Part shown: positions 6,773-14,291 of the stretch, one piece after another | Numbering within the stretch: position 1 is the stretch's first letter | How the letters are laid out: every line of letters starts with the position of its first letter | NCBI GenBank assembly: GCA_905182335.1 | Contig: CAJJBE010000002.1 | Coordinates: forward strand, 1 to 64,000 | From: Flavobacteriales bacterium UBA4466 | Lineage (GTDB): Bacteria; Bacteroidota; Bacteroidia; Flavobacteriales_D; Crocinitomicaceae | Reading direction: 5' to 3' | Length of the DNA stretch: 64,000 bases | Translations under genes and position numbers: made by a program | The notes under the pieces: generated by a model | What the model was told of the DNA's origin: nothing | Seen by the model: the letters and a program-made list of their open reading frames with translations, nothing else | Database searches by the model: none

Positions 6773-7747
6773 ATGTATAAATTAATTTTTTCACTTTTAT
6801 TTGTTGGATTTATAAGTACTAATATAAATGCACAAAATAAGAAAGGTAAATCAGATGATTTAGGACGAATAGTTCTTAATTCATATATTGCTCCTCAGGC
6901 AGAGGCAATTCCTTCACATGCAAAGAGAATGTTACTTAATAAGTTGTCACAGGTAACATCTTATAATGGTATGGGGGGAAGTTCATTAAATCCTCGATTT
7001 ATTTTGACTCCAAACATAACTGTTTTAACTAAAGATATAACACCAACTGCTCCTCCGATGCATGCTTTAACATTAGAAGTAACTTTTTATATTGGTGATG
7101 GAATAGATGGAAAATTATTTGCTAATTCATCGTTACAAATAAAAGGTGTAGGGCAAAATGAGAATAAGGCATATATTGCTGCTCTAAAAAGAATAAATCC
7201 TAAAAATCCTGCTTTAAAGGATCTTATTGTAGAAGGTAAAGAGAAGATTATAGAATTTTATAATTCTCAATGTGATTTCTTTATTAAAGAAGCTAAAACT
7301 TTAGAAGGGCAGAATAAATTTGAAGCAGCGATCTTAAAATTAACATCGGTTCCAGATGTTTGTAAAGAATGCTACGATAAATGTATGGATGCAGTTGCAC
7401 CAATTTATCAAAAACAAATTGATAGAGAGTGTAAAATGAAGCTAGCAGAGGCAAAAAATGCATGGAGTACTGGACAAGATGCAGCAGGAGCTGATAATGC
7501 AAGTGAATATCTTGCCGGAATAGATCCTAATGCTTCCTGTTTTGGTGAGGTAAAAAAACTTACTTCACAAATTGCAGCTCGTATTAAAGCTCTAGATCAA
7601 CGTGAGTGGAACTTTAAATTAAAACAGCAACAAGACGATGTTAATATTCAAAAGGCAACAATTAAGGCCGCTAGAGATATAGGCGTTGCTTATGGTAATA
7701 ATCAACCAGACGTAAATGTTACATATAATACTGTAGGTTGGTGGTAA
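6773..7747 (+). CDS. Exported CsgG/LpoB-like protein of unknown function (324 aa)
   Basis: The signal peptide ends near NINAQ (residue 21). The N-terminal ~150 residues follow the pattern of CsgG/LpoB-type domains: IVLNSYI, then IPSHAKRMLLNKLSQVTSYNG, RFILTPNITVLTKD, LTLEVTFYIGDG..GKLFA and a KGVGQNE.KA helix. This fold assignment is inferred from pattern. The second half is helical, with GKEKIIEFYNSQCDFFIKEA and TPR-like helix pairs carrying conserved Cys (CKECYDKC, then DRECK and NASCF). The C-terminus is a Gln/Lys-rich helix ending TVGWW. CsgG-like proteins often build or stabilise outer-membrane pores. It lacks a lipobox. The genes are tightly spaced upstream and the terminator at 7773 follows. 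Confidence 0.74.
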   Translation: MYKLIFSLLFVGFISTNINAQNKKGKSDDLGRIVLNSYIAPQAEAIPSHAKRMLLNKLSQVTSYNGMGGSSLNPRFILTPNITVLTKDITPTAPPMHALTLEVTFYIGDGIDGKLFANSSLQIKGVGQNENKAYIAALKRINPKNPALKDLIVEGKEKIIEFYNSQCDFFIKEAKTLEGQNKFEAAILKLTSVPDVCKECYDKCMDAVAPIYQKQIDRECKMKLAEAKNAWSTGQDAAGADNASEYLAGIDPNASCFGEVKKLTSQIAARIKALDQREWNFKLKQQQDDVNIQKATIKAARDIGVAYGNNQPDVNVTYNTVGWW

Positions 7748-7772
7748 AAAATTAAATTAATGTTTAAGAAAT

Positions 7773-7801
7773 GGTTGTCTATTTTAGATAACCGTTTTTT
7801 T
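7773..7801 (+). terminator. Terminator within the envelope gene cluster
   Basis: A 9 bp stem (GGTTGTCTA with TAGATAACC, one wobble) and a 3-nt loop, followed by seven T residues. It lies between the 324 aa and 591 aa genes with no obvious new promoter, so it may lower rather than stop expression of the last three genes. Confidence 0.75.
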
Positions 7802-7813
7802 AATAAATAAGAA

Positions 7814-9589
7814 ATGAAGTATTATATTTTTTTATCCTTTTTGATTTTATCTTGGTCTAGTAAAAGTCAAATTAGCACTTATGTTAGACCTTGCATGTCA
7901 ATTTCTGCAATTGAAAAAGAGGGTAACTTTTTTCAGGCTATAAATAATTCGATAGCAACATTCAATTTTTCAAATACATTAAAGAGGGTAAACATAATTC
8001 CAATTAAAAAACCGATAGCATCAGATACTATTTTCTCAGAATATGGTAAAGATATTACATCATATCTTTTCAATAAAGATTCAAATAATTTATTTAATGT
8101 TAGAAAAATTTTAGAATTTTCGGAATATGCATCCTCTGATGTTCAATCATTTATAAGTAATAATTCTGCAGATAAAGATCAAATACTTACTCAAATTGCA
8201 ACAGAGATGTTGGGTAAAGTTTACATTTTAACTATAGATTTAAAGAAAGTTGAAACATATAAAGATTATTACGATAGAAAGGAAGCAAAAAGAAAAGCAC
8301 GAAATGAAAGAACAAGAAAGTTAGGTGGTGAAGTTTCTGAATCAAATCAAAAACCTATAGAAAGAAAATTGTATGGCTATTTATGTGATTTTGGTTTTAA
8401 ATTAAGACAAGTTAATTGGACACCTGAAATGCTAGACTATTTCTATACAAATTGCTGGATTGATGAAAATACTCCAGAGAATGACAGAGCAAAAAAAATC
8501 GATAATTTTTCTAAGCTGCAATTATCTTCAAAAGTTGTATGGGAAGAATTACAATTAGGTGTATCTGATGGAAGGTCAAAATCAAAACGTAATGGAAGAT
8601 TTATAGAACCAACTCAAGAACAAATGAATAAAATTTTAACGTCATCTTTGCCCCTTGGAATTATTAATCAAACTAATAAATCAATCGTTGAAAATGTGCC
8701 TGAATTTAAAATATTTAATGTTTTGTCTTCTACATATCCATGTAAATCTAAAATTGGAACTAAAGAAGGAATTAGAAATAATGATAGATATTTTGCATAC
8801 GAAAAAATTCAAAAAAGAGATGGTGAAACACTATTAAGAAGAAAGGGTGTATTATATGTCAATTCAGTGGTGAATAATGAAAAAGATAATTCTCTAGCAT
8901 CAAACTTTTTGCAGAGAGGTGGTCGTTCATTATACAATGGAATGATGATTTATGAAGAATTAGATAAAAAAATTAATTTCGATTTTAATTACAATTATAG
9001 TACAGCTCCCTTAAATCTAAGTTCTTATAGTTTATCTCTTGGATTTGGTCCATTTGGAAAAAGAAGTGCATCCTATATAGGTTTGTCTCTTGGAGCATCT
9101 ACCTTTCAGGATTTAACTTATGTATATGATTCTACTGGAAATTATGGTGGAGGTACCGCAAGTTATGATACTATTACACCTAATGGATATTCATTATCGG
9201 TTGGTTTAGAATTTGCTAGAGCTATATATTTAACAAAAAGAGGGAATATTTTTCTTTATCCTAATTTTTCAGTTAATGCTGGCTTTCTATCCTTTTCAAA
9301 TAAGGATGGTGAAGATCAAGATTTTGAAGATCAGGAGTATAAACCATCTCTCACAATTTTTGATGCTAGATTTGGTGTTGGTTTAGGTTTTCATATTGTA
9401 CCAAGTGTATCAATTTTTTATAAACCTTCTATAGGATTTAATATGTATGCATTTGAAAGTAATGCAAATGATGATGATGATGATGATGATGATGAATCTG
9501 AATCTAGGAATTGGAACGACATGGGAGAAGATCTAAAAAAATCACGTTTTAATTTTATTAATACTATTTCTTTAAGAATTCACATATAA
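7814..9589 (+). CDS. Exported protein with N-terminal soluble domain and C-terminal outer-membrane beta-barrel (591 aa)
   Basis: The signal peptide (to KSQ near residue 19) is followed by ~370 residues of soluble domain. Its end carries KIGTKEGIRNNDRYFAYE and GMMIYEE, homologous to the C-terminus of the 445 aa protein at 3868. From about residue 390 the sequence becomes alternating Gly/aromatic strands (FDFNYNYS, SLSLGFGPFG, YSLSVGLEFAR, ARFGVGLGFH) and ends ISLRIHI, as expected for a barrel of roughly 8-10 strands in the outer membrane. A loop near residues 552-563 is a run of eight Asp coded by consecutive GAT triplets, then ESES. The protein could join periplasmic partners of the cluster to the outer membrane. 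No sorting domain is present. Confidence 0.78.
   Translation: MKYYIFLSFLILSWSSKSQISTYVRPCMSISAIEKEGNFFQAINNSIATFNFSNTLKRVNIIPIKKPIASDTIFSEYGKDITSYLFNKDSNNLFNVRKILEFSEYASSDVQSFISNNSADKDQILTQIATEMLGKVYILTIDLKKVETYKDYYDRKEAKRKARNERTRKLGGEVSESNQKPIERKLYGYLCDFGFKLRQVNWTPEMLDYFYTNCWIDENTPENDRAKKIDNFSKLQLSSKVVWEELQLGVSDGRSKSKRNGRFIEPTQEQMNKILTSSLPLGIINQTNKSIVENVPEFKIFNVLSSTYPCKSKIGTKEGIRNNDRYFAYEKIQKRDGETLLRRKGVLYVNSVVNNEKDNSLASNFLQRGGRSLYNGMMIYEELDKKINFDFNYNYSTAPLNLSSYSLSLGFGPFGKRSASYIGLSLGASTFQDLTYVYDSTGNYGGGTASYDTITPNGYSLSVGLEFARAIYLTKRGNIFLYPNFSVNAGFLSFSNKDGEDQDFEDQEYKPSLTIFDARFGVGLGFHIVPSVSIFYKPSIGFNMYAFESNANDDDDDDDDESESRNWNDMGEDLKKSRFNFINTISLRIHI
9469..9495 (+). repeat. GAT trinucleotide run in coding sequence
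   Basis: About eight GAT triplets in a row code poly-Asp in a predicted surface loop of the barrel protein. Changes in copy number would alter loop length without a frameshift. Confidence 0.85.
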
Positions 9590-9606
9590 ATATTTATTTT
9601 TAATAC

Positions 9607-10110
9607 ATGAAACATTTTATTCTTCCACTTTGTTTGATTTTCACTTTTCTATCTTTTTCTCAAGCTAGAAAAAAAGCTAATAAGGACACTAAAAATTGGA
9701 GGTACGAAATAGAAGGAGTTGGTCAAGGTTCTATGGGTACTTATTTAGTAAAGTCATGGCAATATTCAAAAAAGCCAAGAATAGCTCTTGAGCAAAGTAA
9801 AAAAAATGCTGTACATGGTATAATATTTAAGGGTTATCCATCCAGTAAAGGTGTAATAGGACAACCACCATTAGCAAGGAACCCTATTTTAGATGAGCAA
9901 CAAAAAGTATTTTTTGATAATTTCTTTGCTAACAATGGACAATATATGAAGTATGTTAATCTTACGGCAGATGGTACAATTTTGCCAGGAGACAGAATAA
10001 AAATAGGCAGAGAATATAAGATTGGAGTTGTTGTTTCTGTTAGAGTTGCAGCATTAAGAAAAGATTTAGAACAAGCTGGAATTATAAAAGGCTTGTCCAA
10101 TGGCTTTTAG
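9607..10110 (+). CDS. Exported protein of the cluster's three-paralogue family, member 2 (167 aa)
   Basis: The signal peptide ends at FSQ (residue 19). The mature domain aligns over its full length with the product of 5231: WRYEIEGVGQGSMGTYLVK, KKNAVHGIIFKG, then GDRIKI, YKIGVVVSV, LRKDLE and the identical ending AGIIKGLSNGF. The middle region (residues ~80-115) diverges most. It starts 17 bp after the barrel gene and is followed 18 bp later by member 3, so the three are co-transcribed. Retention of two very similar copies in one cluster suggests either non-redundant partners or a hetero-oligomer. No enzyme motif is seen. The function is unknown. Confidence 0.75.
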   Translation: MKHFILPLCLIFTFLSFSQARKKANKDTKNWRYEIEGVGQGSMGTYLVKSWQYSKKPRIALEQSKKNAVHGIIFKGYPSSKGVIGQPPLARNPILDEQQKVFFDNFFANNGQYMKYVNLTADGTILPGDRIKIGREYKIGVVVSVRVAALRKDLEQAGIIKGLSNGF

Positions 10111-10128
10111 TTTAAATTAATATAAATT

Positions 10129-10632
10129 ATGGTTATGAATAGAATAAAATACTACTCAGTTTTTACATTGATGGTTTCATCTTTTATGTTTCTTTCATGT
10201 GGTACTCAAAATAAGGTTGCTGGAAATTTCACTTATAACACTGAATGTTATGGTACTGAACTTGATGGATCATTTACATTAAAAGCATGGGGAAATGGAA
10301 GACATAGATTAGATGCTGTAGAACAAGCAAAGAAAAATGGAATCCGAGATGTAATATTTAAAGGTATAAGTCATGGTAGAGGCGAATGTGATAGAAGGCC
10401 ACTAATTTCAGAACCAAATGCACTTGATAAATATAGTGATTATTTCAATTCATTTTTTGCAGATGAAGGACCATATTTAGATTTTGTTAATCTTAAAGAT
10501 GAGAGAATATTATTTGCAAAGATTTGGAGAAGTAGAAAAAGAGGATCACAAAGTGTTACTCATGGTGTTGTGATTAGAGTCCTTCGAAGTGAATTAAAAA
10601 AGAAATTACTTCAAGATGGTATAATGAGGTAA
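10129..10632 (+). CDS. Lipoprotein of the cluster's three-paralogue family, member 3 (167 aa)
   Basis: A signal peptide with a clear lipobox (MFLSC, Cys near residue 24) marks this as the only evident lipoprotein of the cluster. The mature domain is a divergent paralogue of the products of 5231 and 9607: GSFTLKAWG, A.EQAKKNGIRDVIFKGI, SFFADEGPYLDFVNL, HGVVIRVLRSELKKKLLQDGI. It lacks the GLSNGF ending. Cys residues in the ECYG and GECDRR segments are absent from the paralogues and may form a disulfide. An alternative start at 10135 (MNRIKYY) is equally plausible and does not change the mature protein. It is the last gene before the terminator at 10825. Confidence 0.75.
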   Translation: MVMNRIKYYSVFTLMVSSFMFLSCGTQNKVAGNFTYNTECYGTELDGSFTLKAWGNGRHRLDAVEQAKKNGIRDVIFKGISHGRGECDRRPLISEPNALDKYSDYFNSFFADEGPYLDFVNLKDERILFAKIWRSRKRGSQSVTHGVVIRVLRSELKKKLLQDGIMR

Positions 10633-10824
10633 ATATATAAAAACCACCACTTTAGTTAATAAAAGCATAGTTTATTTTTATAAACTCTAGGCACTATATG
10701 TTTATAGTCTTGATTTAAGGCCTTATGAAATAGAGGATAATGGCTTTTAGACTTTGAGTAAAGAGACAGCCTACAATAATTATTGATGGTTCTTGGCGTC
10801 TTTTAAAAGCTAAAGAATAGAGAC

Positions 10825-10861
10825 AAAAAAGAGGGCTAGCAATACGCTAGTCCTCTTTTTT
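10825..10861. terminator. Bidirectional terminator after the envelope cluster
   Basis: A long stem (GAGGGCTAGC with GCTAGTCCTC, one wobble) and AATAC loop, flanked by A residues on the left and T residues on the right. It can therefore terminate in both directions. Confidence 0.85.
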
Positions 10862-10951
10862 GATATGTTATAAATGGAATACTATTCACTTATTTTTTCA
10901 TTAATCTATTAAAAAGGCATTAGGAGATATTATTTCAATTAAAAGGATAAT

Positions 10952-11099
10952 TAATGATTGATGAAAAGAAGTAACTCACCTGTTTCAAATTTAATTTTCA
11001 CGTCTTCTTCTATTGCTTTGTTTCGTGTTCCAATTTTTACCCCGAAGGTTAAGTCTTGATTTTTTAATGGGTATAGCAATCCTTTAGTAGTTACTTTCT
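10952..11099 (-). pseudogene. Partial duplicate of the thiamine pyrophosphokinase gene 3' end
   Basis: On the - strand this codes about 45 residues (GLLYPLKNQDLTFG, KIGTRNKAIEE, ending FINH-stop) that match the C-terminus of the intact gene at 12497-13108. Similarity also covers ~20 bp past the stop (10931 onward against 12476 onward). The copies differ at scattered bases, so the duplication is not recent. No start or N-terminal domain is present. The pair forms degenerate direct repeats 1,545 bp apart that flank the lipoprotein gene at 11325, suggesting that DNA was inserted next to, or duplicated with, the gene end. Confidence 0.85.
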
Positions 11100-11143
11100 C
11101 ATTTAGATAGATTATAGATATATAACTCTTTAATTCTCTAAAT

Positions 11144-11221
11144 ATGAAAATACTACTGTTTACATTAATATTAGTCCCAATGATGAGCTTTGGGCAGACC
11201 GCTGAAGACTATTTTAATTGA
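11144..11221 (+). pseudogene. Degenerate signal-peptide gene start related to the 2344/2938/3602 genes
   Basis: A 25-codon frame coding MKILLFTLILVPMMSFGQ and then TAEDYFN-stop. Its signal peptide is a diverged copy of the one shared at 2344, 2938 and 3602. The first mature residues match the TPR start at 3602. The frame ends in a 7 bp hairpin (CTATTTT with AAAATAG) followed by T residues. It is a broken 5' end with no downstream mature sequence. Confidence 0.65.
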
Positions 11222-11324
11222 AAATAGTTTTTGGTGGTCTTTTAACACTACTTGGGCTAACTTTTATTATTATTCATGTGGTGATGAGCAACTTTTGACG
11301 AGTCAGGGCCATAAATCAAATCAA

Positions 11325-12122
11325 TTATGGCAAGTTTTCGGTGTCTATTTCCTTACCACGAACAAAATAAACTTTACTTGATGAATTAAGACGCTGCCCA
11401 TAATTTATTTTAATAGTATCATTTCCAATAAATCTCATGGACCCTCTCTTACTAAAGTATTGCTTAGAATTTTTAAATATTCTGGGGTGTACGTCATAAA
11501 CACCTTCTTTATTATAGGAAATGTTTTTGTAAATAGCGCCATTTTTTCTCCAACCATTTCTGCTTTTAGCACTTTTACCGTGTATCTTTAAGCCTTCGTC
11601 ATTACCTCGGTAATCCTTAATTATTTCACGTAAAAAGTATAATTTGTTGCCTCTAAACGACTTTATTCCCTCCCAATAATAACCTAAAAGCATTTTATCT
11701 TCATACTTGTTAAGTGAAGCGTTGATTGCGCTATTTGGCAGATCATCTCTATGCTCATCAATTACCCTGTAAAGCATGTCCATGCTATCTTTACCCCAAA
11801 TTGATGTAAGTGCTTTCTCTAAGCTAATAGCCCCTTCAGCTATTAGAGCCGTATCTGCGCTGAAAGTTACATTAGCTAATCCAAGCATTTCCCATTTTTG
11901 GTTTTGTGCCATACCGCTAAAACACATTATTTTCATTGCTTTTACTGAATCAAGCCATACTTCGTTCTCAGATGAAACCCGGTCAAAATAATAAAGGGAG
12001 CTATCATAATTCTTATTAGTAAAGAACTCATAGCCTTTATTAAAATCATTTGGAGTAAGATTGCAGCTTTGGATCAGGACTATTAGTAAAAGAGGGAATG
12101 CGAATTTTAGTGTCAGTTTCAT
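11325..12122 (-). CDS. Lipoprotein with a TPR-like N-terminus, unknown function (265 aa)
   Basis: The N-terminal signal has a lipobox (LIQSC, Cys20), so the protein is probably lipid-anchored. Residues ~25-50 (FNKGYEFFTNKNYDSSLYYFDRV) look like one tetratricopeptide helix pair. The middle is helical and charged. The C-terminal ~80 residues (from GKSAKSRNGWRKNGAIYKN to RFIGNDTIKINYGQR) are basic and probably beta-rich. The family is not recognised. A TACTTTTA element lies just upstream of the start on the - strand. The gene is flanked by the two partial copies of the thiamine pyrophosphokinase gene end, so it may have arrived by insertion or segmental duplication. Confidence 0.68.
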   Translation of the reverse strand: MKLTLKFAFPLLLIVLIQSCNLTPNDFNKGYEFFTNKNYDSSLYYFDRVSSENEVWLDSVKAMKIMCFSGMAQNQKWEMLGLANVTFSADTALIAEGAISLEKALTSIWGKDSMDMLYRVIDEHRDDLPNSAINASLNKYEDKMLLGYYWEGIKSFRGNKLYFLREIIKDYRGNDEGLKIHGKSAKSRNGWRKNGAIYKNISYNKEGVYDVHPRIFKNSKQYFSKRGSMRFIGNDTIKINYGQRLNSSSKVYFVRGKEIDTENLP

Positions 12123-12496
12123 GTTTTTTTTTATAAAAGTACAATTTTGGTTTAAACAGTAATGTTAAAACAAAATATGTCAATAATTTATATCCTTAAA
12201 TATAATAATTTAATTATCAGCAACTTATATTCGGAATGAGAATATACAGAAAGAGATCAATTCAACTAATTTTCAAAAAGGCACCTCAGAAAATAAGAGA
12301 CCTTTTTTAATACACAGAACACCACTTAAAAAGCATAAGGAAATTGTTCCTCATGACGAATTAAGGTGCCATTTTCTGTTTTCTCTTAGAGCGACTTCTC
12401 TGATTATAAATTAGATACTGTACGCTTATTTTTACAATGTAAAATGAGTAGCACTATTTAAGCTTACTTCGATAATTTTTTCAATTAAAAAGATAA
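12123..12496. other. 374 bp gap between the lipoprotein and thiamine pyrophosphokinase genes
   Basis: AT-rich DNA with no convincing reading frame. It holds the presumed - strand promoter of the 11325 gene near 12125-12145, and a 7 bp inverted repeat (GGCACCT near 12281, AGGTGCC near 12364) separated by ~75 nt. The right end, from 12476, belongs to the repeat shared with 10931 onward. Confidence 0.5.
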
Positions 12497-13108
12497 TTAA
12501 TGATTAATGAAAATAAGTAACGCACCTGTTTCAAATCTAATTTTCACTTCTTCTTCTATTGCTTTGTTTCGTGTTCCAATTTTTATACCGAAGGTTAAGT
12601 CTTTATTTTTTAATGGGTATAGCAATCCTCTAGTATTTACTCTTGTAGCTTTTGGAAATGGGATTAGCGAGATTGTTTTTTCGAAACAATTTGATAATGT
12701 AAGTTCATTCCTCCCAAAAAAGTAGGTTCCAAAGTCATCGAAAAAAGTAATTTTCAACTTGTCCTTCCATAGGATTGCAGTATGTAAATTCCCTAAAAAA
12801 TGATCTTGTTCCTTTCCGCTTCCAGCAAAAACATCAATAGAATGATATTTTTTTTGATGTAAAAGGTGAAGTATTTTTTCGAAATCTGTGAAATCTTGAT
12901 TTGGTGTATGTATGGTTTCTATGCTTATTGGTATGTCTTCTAAAGAATCAAAGTCCCCACTTATAAAATCAGGTTTTATATTGTTTTCTTTTAAATATTG
13001 GTATGCGCCATCTGTTGCACAAACGAGATCATAATTAGAACTGTTTGGAAGTTTTTTAGGCTTTTCACCATTTAATAACAAAAAAACTTTTTTGGTTTTC
13101 ATAAACAC
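12497..13108 (-). CDS. Thiamine pyrophosphokinase (203 aa)
   Basis: It transfers pyrophosphate from ATP to thiamine to make thiamine diphosphate in the cytoplasm. Family signatures are ATDGAYQYL near residue 31 and PDFISGDFDS near 46, the Asp-rich active site of TPK, followed by the DFEKIL helix. GLLYPLKN and the GTRNKA segment match the C-terminal thiamine-binding beta domain. The length fits bacterial TPKs (200-220 aa). The start could be 13108 or 13102 (second Met). A partial, diverged copy of its last 45 codons lies at 10952-11099. A small broken secreted-protein frame sits 8 bp upstream. Confidence 0.85.
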   Translation of the reverse strand: MFMKTKKVFLLLNGEKPKKLPNSSNYDLVCATDGAYQYLKENNIKPDFISGDFDSLEDIPISIETIHTPNQDFTDFEKILHLLHQKKYHSIDVFAGSGKEQDHFLGNLHTAILWKDKLKITFFDDFGTYFFGRNELTLSNCFEKTISLIPFPKATRVNTRGLLYPLKNKDLTFGIKIGTRNKAIEEEVKIRFETGALLIFINH

Positions 13109-13116
13109 AAAATTAC

Positions 13117-13293
13117 CTAAAATGTAGGGAGAATATTTTCTCCTTTTTTTAGTATGTTAATTCCGATTTGAGATGCAACACTATTTTTATAAGCAACCAT
13201 GGTATTTTTTTCGTGTGTTTGCCCAAAGCTCATATTGTAAAGCCACATAAAAGCGAAAAATACTGAAAAGAAAATATTGATTATTTGACCCAT
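13117..13293 (-). pseudogene. Small exported frame, probably the broken 5' end of a membrane protein gene (58 codons)
   Basis: From ATG at 13293 the - strand codes a signal peptide (MGQIINIFFSVFFAFMW up to NMSFGQ). About 33 residues follow, including SVASQIGINIL, before a stop 8 bp from the kinase gene. The NMSFGQ cleavage region resembles the shared signal-peptide cassette of this window. The mature part looks like the first strand of an outer-membrane protein but ends abruptly. It could be a genuine micro-protein; truncation is the simpler reading. Confidence 0.45.
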
Positions 13294-13307
13294 AGGACTA
13301 CTGCTTT

Positions 13308-14243
13308 TTATTCTAAAATAGAAATACCATCTGTTTTACAGTCAAAGTTTGAATTGGTTATACCCAGAAAGTCTAAAATACTAGCTGATAAGTCAGTTTG
13401 ATTACTCGTATAATTTTTTCTAAAACTCAATATTGGGTGCTCAGCGAAAAAAATCGTCTTATTTATGTTAGGATTACTTGAGTCCCCATGACCTGTGCCT
13501 TCTCCGCCATGATCAGAAACAATAAAACAGATCCAATCTTCCCCATCTACCCTTTTAGTCTCAATCAGATTAAACAATTCATTTACATAAGAATCTAAGG
13601 TATTTAACGTATTTGCATATTCTTGCACACTAGGGCTGAATCCATAGTTATGTCCTGCTACGTCTAACTCATCAAAATGCAAGAAAACAACATCTGGAGA
13701 GACTGGGTTGGAGTTGATAAGTAGGTCTTTTGCCTTCTCAAAAACTAGAGAATCATTGATTGGTTCCGTAGGAGAAAAATCAGAGCAAGACGATAAAATA
13801 TGATCATTTATAGGAGTCCAGTTTACAATAGATATAGTATTAATATTTTTACTAATACCCTCTATATAACTGAAAAAAGAAGGATATCTATCAAAGGTAT
13901 TTCCTTCAAAACTATTATCTGTGACAGTATGTTTGTCATAGTGTACCCCTGTTAAAAGACTTGACCAATTTGGACCGCTGTATGTATCTCCTTCAACAGA
14001 ATTAGCGGGTGTAAAATAAACATTGTTATTTAAGGAGAGGCTATGCATAAATGGGGTAATGTCTACTTGCATAGCATCACTCCTAAAACCATCGATACCA
14101 ATAATAAGGACTTTACGTTTGATTTTGAGAGAATCTACGCTCGTTGAATTAGCATAATCATCACAATCAGGGACTTGGTCTTTTTTACATCCAATATGAA
14201 AAAAAAAGATGAAAAAAGTTAAAGCTGGGAATAGTTTTTTCAT
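13308..14243 (-). CDS. Lipoprotein of the alkaline phosphatase superfamily, phosphodiesterase/nucleotide pyrophosphatase type (311 aa)
   Basis: The signal peptide ends in a lipobox (HIGC, Cys19), indicating a lipid-anchored enzyme. The metal-binding signatures of the superfamily are present in order: GIDGFRSDAM near residue 49, a SGPNWSSLLTG nucleophile-region segment near 92, DELDVAGHNYG near 192, and SDHGGEGTGHG near 243. These fit the type I phosphodiesterase/nucleotide pyrophosphatase branch. The substrate (nucleotide, phospholipid or phosphate ester) cannot be told from sequence. It is 49 bp downstream of the CotH-like gene on the same strand, so they may be co-transcribed. Its length of 311 aa is at the short end but the catalytic set appears complete. 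Confidence 0.8.
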   Translation of the reverse strand: MKKLFPALTFFIFFFHIGCKKDQVPDCDDYANSTSVDSLKIKRKVLIIGIDGFRSDAMQVDITPFMHSLSLNNNVYFTPANSVEGDTYSGPNWSSLLTGVHYDKHTVTDNSFEGNTFDRYPSFFSYIEGISKNINTISIVNWTPINDHILSSCSDFSPTEPINDSLVFEKAKDLLINSNPVSPDVVFLHFDELDVAGHNYGFSPSVQEYANTLNTLDSYVNELFNLIETKRVDGEDWICFIVSDHGGEGTGHGDSSNPNINKTIFFAEHPILSFRKNYTSNQTDLSASILDFLGITNSNFDCKTDGISILE

Positions 14244-14291
14244 AATGCTTAAAATTAATAGCAGTAAGTTAAATGCGAGTAGATTCCGTAA

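Noticed and set aside
11190-11381. Reading frame of 63 codons on the + strand after the broken signal-peptide gene
   Set aside because: It overlaps the end of the 11325 lipoprotein gene, has no family resemblance and starts inside the pseudogene.
12281-12370. Inverted repeat GGCACCT and AGGTGCC as a riboswitch or regulatory RNA
   Set aside because: The loop is ~75 nt, the arms are only 7 bp and no known motif is seen; a thiamine riboswitch would be expected upstream of 13108, not downstream of the gene.
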